Assembly: GCA_021160705.1 (NCBI GenBank) | Contig: JAGHBZ010000308.1 | Location: 1 to 6,987 of the forward strand | Source: Candidatus Sumerlaeota bacterium | GTDB taxonomy: Bacteria > Sumerlaeota > Sumerlaeia > MWCT01 > JAGHBZ01 | Reading direction: 5' to 3' | Length of the DNA: 6,987 nucleotides | In this document: positions 5,401 through 6,987 of the stretch, piece after piece | Layout of the letters: every line of letters begins with the position of its first letter | Position numbering within the stretch: position 1 is the stretch's first letter | Translations under genes and position numbers: made by a program | Notes under the pieces: model-generated | The model's database searches: none | Seen by the model: only the letters and a program-made list of their open reading frames with translations | What the model was told of the DNA's origin: nothing

Positions 5401-6987
5401 TGATAGTGATGGTGATATTGACATTGTTGTCTCTAATTATGACCGCATCTTTGACCCCCAAGAGAGCACTTCTGGCGGGTATGAATTAGCGGTCAGTGAG
5501 CGTGTGCTAATCAATCACGTAAATGATAGAGACCCGTGGACTCGCGGGTTTTATTTCACAGACGAGACACTCGGCTCAGATGGTCTGTTTGGTGGAGGGA
5601 TGGGAACACCGGAGTTTGACCGTATGCCTCCACTATTCCCTGACCTACCAGATACCTCTCCGAACATTGAGAGGGACCCAAGCGAATCTTCTCAGGTAAT
5701 TCTCTCTCCGATTCACAATGATGGGGCACTTGATATTATAGTAGCAGACGCCTATCGGCCTTGGTATCTATACCATGTGTATAATGGTGTCAACCCCATA
5801 TACGATAATTTTGACGTTGATTGCGATGGGATTGCAGATGGATATTTTATTATGCTGAATTGGGGATTAGACTGGTTTATTCCGCGACCTGGAGGAACTC
5901 CAGGTGAGTTCGATGAGTTCTTCTGGCTTGGTGCTCCTGATGGTTACTCTCCAGACGCCCCTGCACCTGAGACTAATATTATTACCTTTGAGCGAGATAT
6001 GTCGCAAGGTGTGATAGTAAGTGATTTCACTTCAACCGGCGACAACCAGGCAATTATTGTGAACTCTGCCGACCCATTAAAATTTATAAATTCTGAAGAC
6101 GCCAATTTCCATTTTGGCTCATTAAGGGGTAGGTGGGGATTGGTTACTGGTGTAAGTATGGTTTATAATTTTCGTCCTTGCTGGATTGTTTATCTTTTAA
6201 ATTACGCTCGACCATACCAGCAAAACTTCTCAGCACATCGGGGTAGGGCACGTGCTGCCGCCGCGGCGGATTTTGACCAGGATGGCGACCGGGATGTTAT
6301 GATATTTAACGACGCATTACCTTCAGAGATATGGCAGGTTTCTGAATTCCCCGGTCCAATTGAGCTTCATCTCAATGACTCCTTTGGGTTCTTTGAAGAC
6401 GTTACTCCAGGTACATTCTGGCGAGCAGGGGATGGATACAGTGTGTATGGAGTGCCGGGTGATTTTGATAATGATGGTGACATAGACGTATTTGTCTGCA
6501 ATGCAGGTATTCAGAACGAATTGCTCGTTAATCAATACTACAATGCTCCCCCTGACCCGCTTGACCCGACTGACCCAAGTATGTTCTATGACGCAACGGT
6601 ACGCGCTATACCCCCATACTGGGGTGGTGGACACCTGCCACCACTCACAGACCCAATGGGGAATGTCACCGTTAATTCCGATTTTGGTGATGTAGATGGT
6701 GATGGCGACCTTGACCTGATGACCGCAAATGGCGGTATCGCTGGTATTGGTGGCGAATATCAGAACTTGTTTATCAACGTCGGTGAACCATTAAATGAAG
6801 GTGTACATTTCTTTAAACCAGCTGGAAACACGTATCCGCCTCCCCGGTTACTCCAGGAAGGTGAGGTATTCTTAAGCAGCCATCCTGACCCTGCTTATGA
6901 TGTTAAATTCGCTGATTTTGATAATGACGGTGACCTTGACCTCTATCTATCAAATAATCGTGCACGCAACAGGCTTTATCTAAACGT
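2420..6987 (+). CDS. Giant secreted matrixin-like zinc metalloprotease with FG-GAP/VCBS repeats (3' end outside window)
   Basis: The frame is open for 1522 codons to the window edge with no internal stop. Residues 1-24/25 are a Sec signal peptide ('MKKRLSFFMF...TVYG'). Residues ~58-305 form a matrixin-like (M10) domain: 'AIERWN' (94-99), 'TIIDSDIVMN' (208-217), the zinc motif HEMGHMPGVGH with H251, E252, H255 and H261, a Met-turn candidate M269, and a closing 'LGLNYPN'. A calcium-type loop DIDGDGYID (188-196) sits inside this domain. From I314 ('ISGEVIDG') a carboxypeptidase-regulatory-like beta domain runs to about 441-475. Residues ~490-740 look beta-rich but I cannot name them. Residues 747-791 are a Thr/Pro/Gly linker. 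From ~793 on there is an FG-GAP/VCBS array with DxDxDGDxD loops. The protein is probably exported and acts outside the cell: the protease would cut a protein substrate and the repeats would bind a surface or polymer. No anchor is seen because the C-terminus is missing. Confidence 0.93.
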   Translation, partial: MKKRLSFFMFILLLGVLICGTVYGGNIVKIWKTEIADPTDPGDDYARPVPLHWQEEDLPILIALFRDSFGNVIYPANNPNNISDYEVLGAVNRAIERWNSAPFSFFEFKDQAVYSDFLIGMNPLYPFGPVGLALDRFNLITYQDPEVVLGPGVYAITTWYYFLQDFDATQMWGVPVEIIGGMETVPIDIDGDGYIDVYLPRRKYEAGTIIDSDIVMNQLFDEWELPPEDPPGGTAYADWLGSPDIEGIMEHEMGHMPGVGHSYLYMATMTGRGHRPRGSAYPTDPWQFRELDLDDKMTLGLNYPNSQFLSSAGISGEVIDGNSPLVTGAGTAGVDAPVVMAPVFAGLPRYDGRLDLDTIYSDRGPIQLIAQVYTGKDLRIPIGAFAGDAGQNNGLYEIRCLPPAPDYAVYLGDIDPVLSEEDDVLATYAGTESYTPEFYGGCDIPEPGTPGINPPQPGDNAFGSDWINVVVNEYGQFNMGVSTGKPLLFGYPEPSTTFSTIMLETQDGVTSYTNFGQHFGQVVTPMSINDAAKEAYGSWVIDDSILVEEKLKIVNTAGDTDNYDDLRVTFTFTNNQSTSVPVKISLRNLFDTALGYNQRSFYVVNDSVITEETRIEPTVGQPFTFTVLDNVPDSLLSAIFSVNEPGQISVAEIVIASWLNLSTYPFYYPYLQPTIGASAAAAIYFGPYQLFPGKSVSFTMVYGFLRDTSSYKDCAFGDDPVVSEPVSVDCGVTKGIIIVTNSTAEGTPTPTPTPVGPTPTPTGTPGPTPTGTPTPTPTGTPGPTPTPTPPPSGTVYFIDYSPRNNGDALPVDSLHSYGAAAGDIDNDGDLDIIVVNGAIGAQGAISLVNRIYLNDGTGKFTDVTFGIDGIPNTPDDRWWHGQLDADYSYHVNLADFDRDGDLDIYVSNFASLDTPNMIGAQNRLYINEDVDDPTINPNPDSDSVGDGFFRDVTTIVLPGILNNGPFNPYEHFDPSYRGSSVGLDRSTRSDVGDIDSDGDIDIVVSNYDRIFDPQESTSGGYELAVSERVLINHVNDRDPWTRGFYFTDETLGSDGLFGGGMGTPEFDRMPPLFPDLPDTSPNIERDPSESSQVILSPIHNDGALDIIVADAYRPWYLYHVYNGVNPIYDNFDVDCDGIADGYFIMLNWGLDWFIPRPGGTPGEFDEFFWLGAPDGYSPDAPAPETNIITFERDMSQGVIVSDFTSTGDNQAIIVNSADPLKFINSEDANFHFGSLRGRWGLVTGVSMVYNFRPCWIVYLLNYARPYQQNFSAHRGRARAAAAADFDQDGDRDVMIFNDALPSEIWQVSEFPGPIELHLNDSFGFFEDVTPGTFWRAGDGYSVYGVPGDFDNDGDIDVFVCNAGIQNELLVNQYYNAPPDPLDPTDPSMFYDATVRAIPPYWGGGHLPPLTDPMGNVTVNSDFGDVDGDGDLDLMTANGGIAGIGGEYQNLFINVGEPLNEGVHFFKPAGNTYPPPRLLQEGEVFLSSHPDPAYDVKFADFDNDGDLDLYLSNNRARNRLYLN
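4658..4792 (+). repeat. Thr/Pro/Gly linker-coding repeat
   Basis: These 135 bases encode residues 747-791, a low-complexity run of Thr-Pro pairs broken by Gly and one Val. The peptide PTPTPTGTPGPTPT occurs twice (4688-4729 and 4736-4777, offset 16 codons). Such linkers keep domains apart and are often O-glycosylated; here it separates the protease half from the repeat half. The minus-strand reading of this tract gives a Gly-Val repeat frame that is a by-product of the composition. Confidence 0.85.
4886..6987 (+). repeat. FG-GAP/VCBS calcium-loop repeat array within the giant gene
   Basis: Acidic loops of the form DxDxDGDxD, each followed by a short hydrophobic strand and usually Asn, begin at residues 823, 895, 993, 1284, 1348, 1424 and 1499. 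Two degenerate copies lie at 1097 and 1202. Spacing is 64 to 105 residues. Many units continue with an 'NRLYLN'-like strand (849, 922, 1028, 1366, 1449, 1517) and some with 'FxDVT'. This is the pattern of FG-GAP/VCBS repeats, which fold as beta-propeller blades and bind calcium through the Asp loops. The last unit is cut by the window edge, so the total number is unknown. Confidence 0.88.

Noticed and set aside
6323..6634. Minus-strand frame of 103 codons inside the repeat array
   Set aside because: It is antisense to a well-supported reading frame with clear repeat motifs, and its peptide shows no known features.

Overview
This window looks like chromosomal DNA from an uncultivated, probably Gram-negative bacterium of moderate G+C. 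Three protein signatures point to the environmental candidate phyla around the PVC/FCB lineages (for example Sumerlaeota, Hydrogenedentota or Omnitrophota). They are a GspG-like pseudopilin that begins with a class III leader and continues 'NFLEAQTRSKVSRVKSDMR', a Thr-Pro linker in a giant secreted protein, and FG-GAP/VCBS repeats. The phylum is an inference from remembered family traits, not a search result. All supported genes are on the plus strand. There is no sign of RNA genes, CRISPR, insertion sequences or phage.

Layout: 1-141 is a short leader that may hold the last codons of an upstream gene. 142-363 encodes a small FmdB-type zinc-ribbon protein. 364-690 has no convincing gene but contains two overlapping, mutually exclusive hairpins. 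691-1323 encodes a GspG-like pseudopilin. 1400-2377 encodes a secreted 325-residue protein of unknown function. From 2420 to the window end runs one uninterrupted reading frame of at least 1522 residues, truncated by the window edge.

The giant protein is the most notable object. In order it has a Sec signal peptide, a matrixin-like zinc metalloprotease domain (HEMGHMPGVGH, with a Met eight residues after the last His), a carboxypeptidase-regulatory-like beta domain, an unassigned beta-rich region, a 45-residue Thr/Pro/Gly linker, and a long array of FG-GAP/VCBS repeats with DxDxDGDxD calcium loops that is still running at the edge.

The last three genes lie head to tail with gaps of 76 and 42 bases and no clear terminator between them, so they may form one transcription unit. 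A plausible but unproven reading is that the pseudopilin belongs to a type II secretion or type IV pilus-like machine and that the two signal-peptide proteins are exported products acting at or beyond the cell surface. The FmdB gene is probably an unrelated neighbour.
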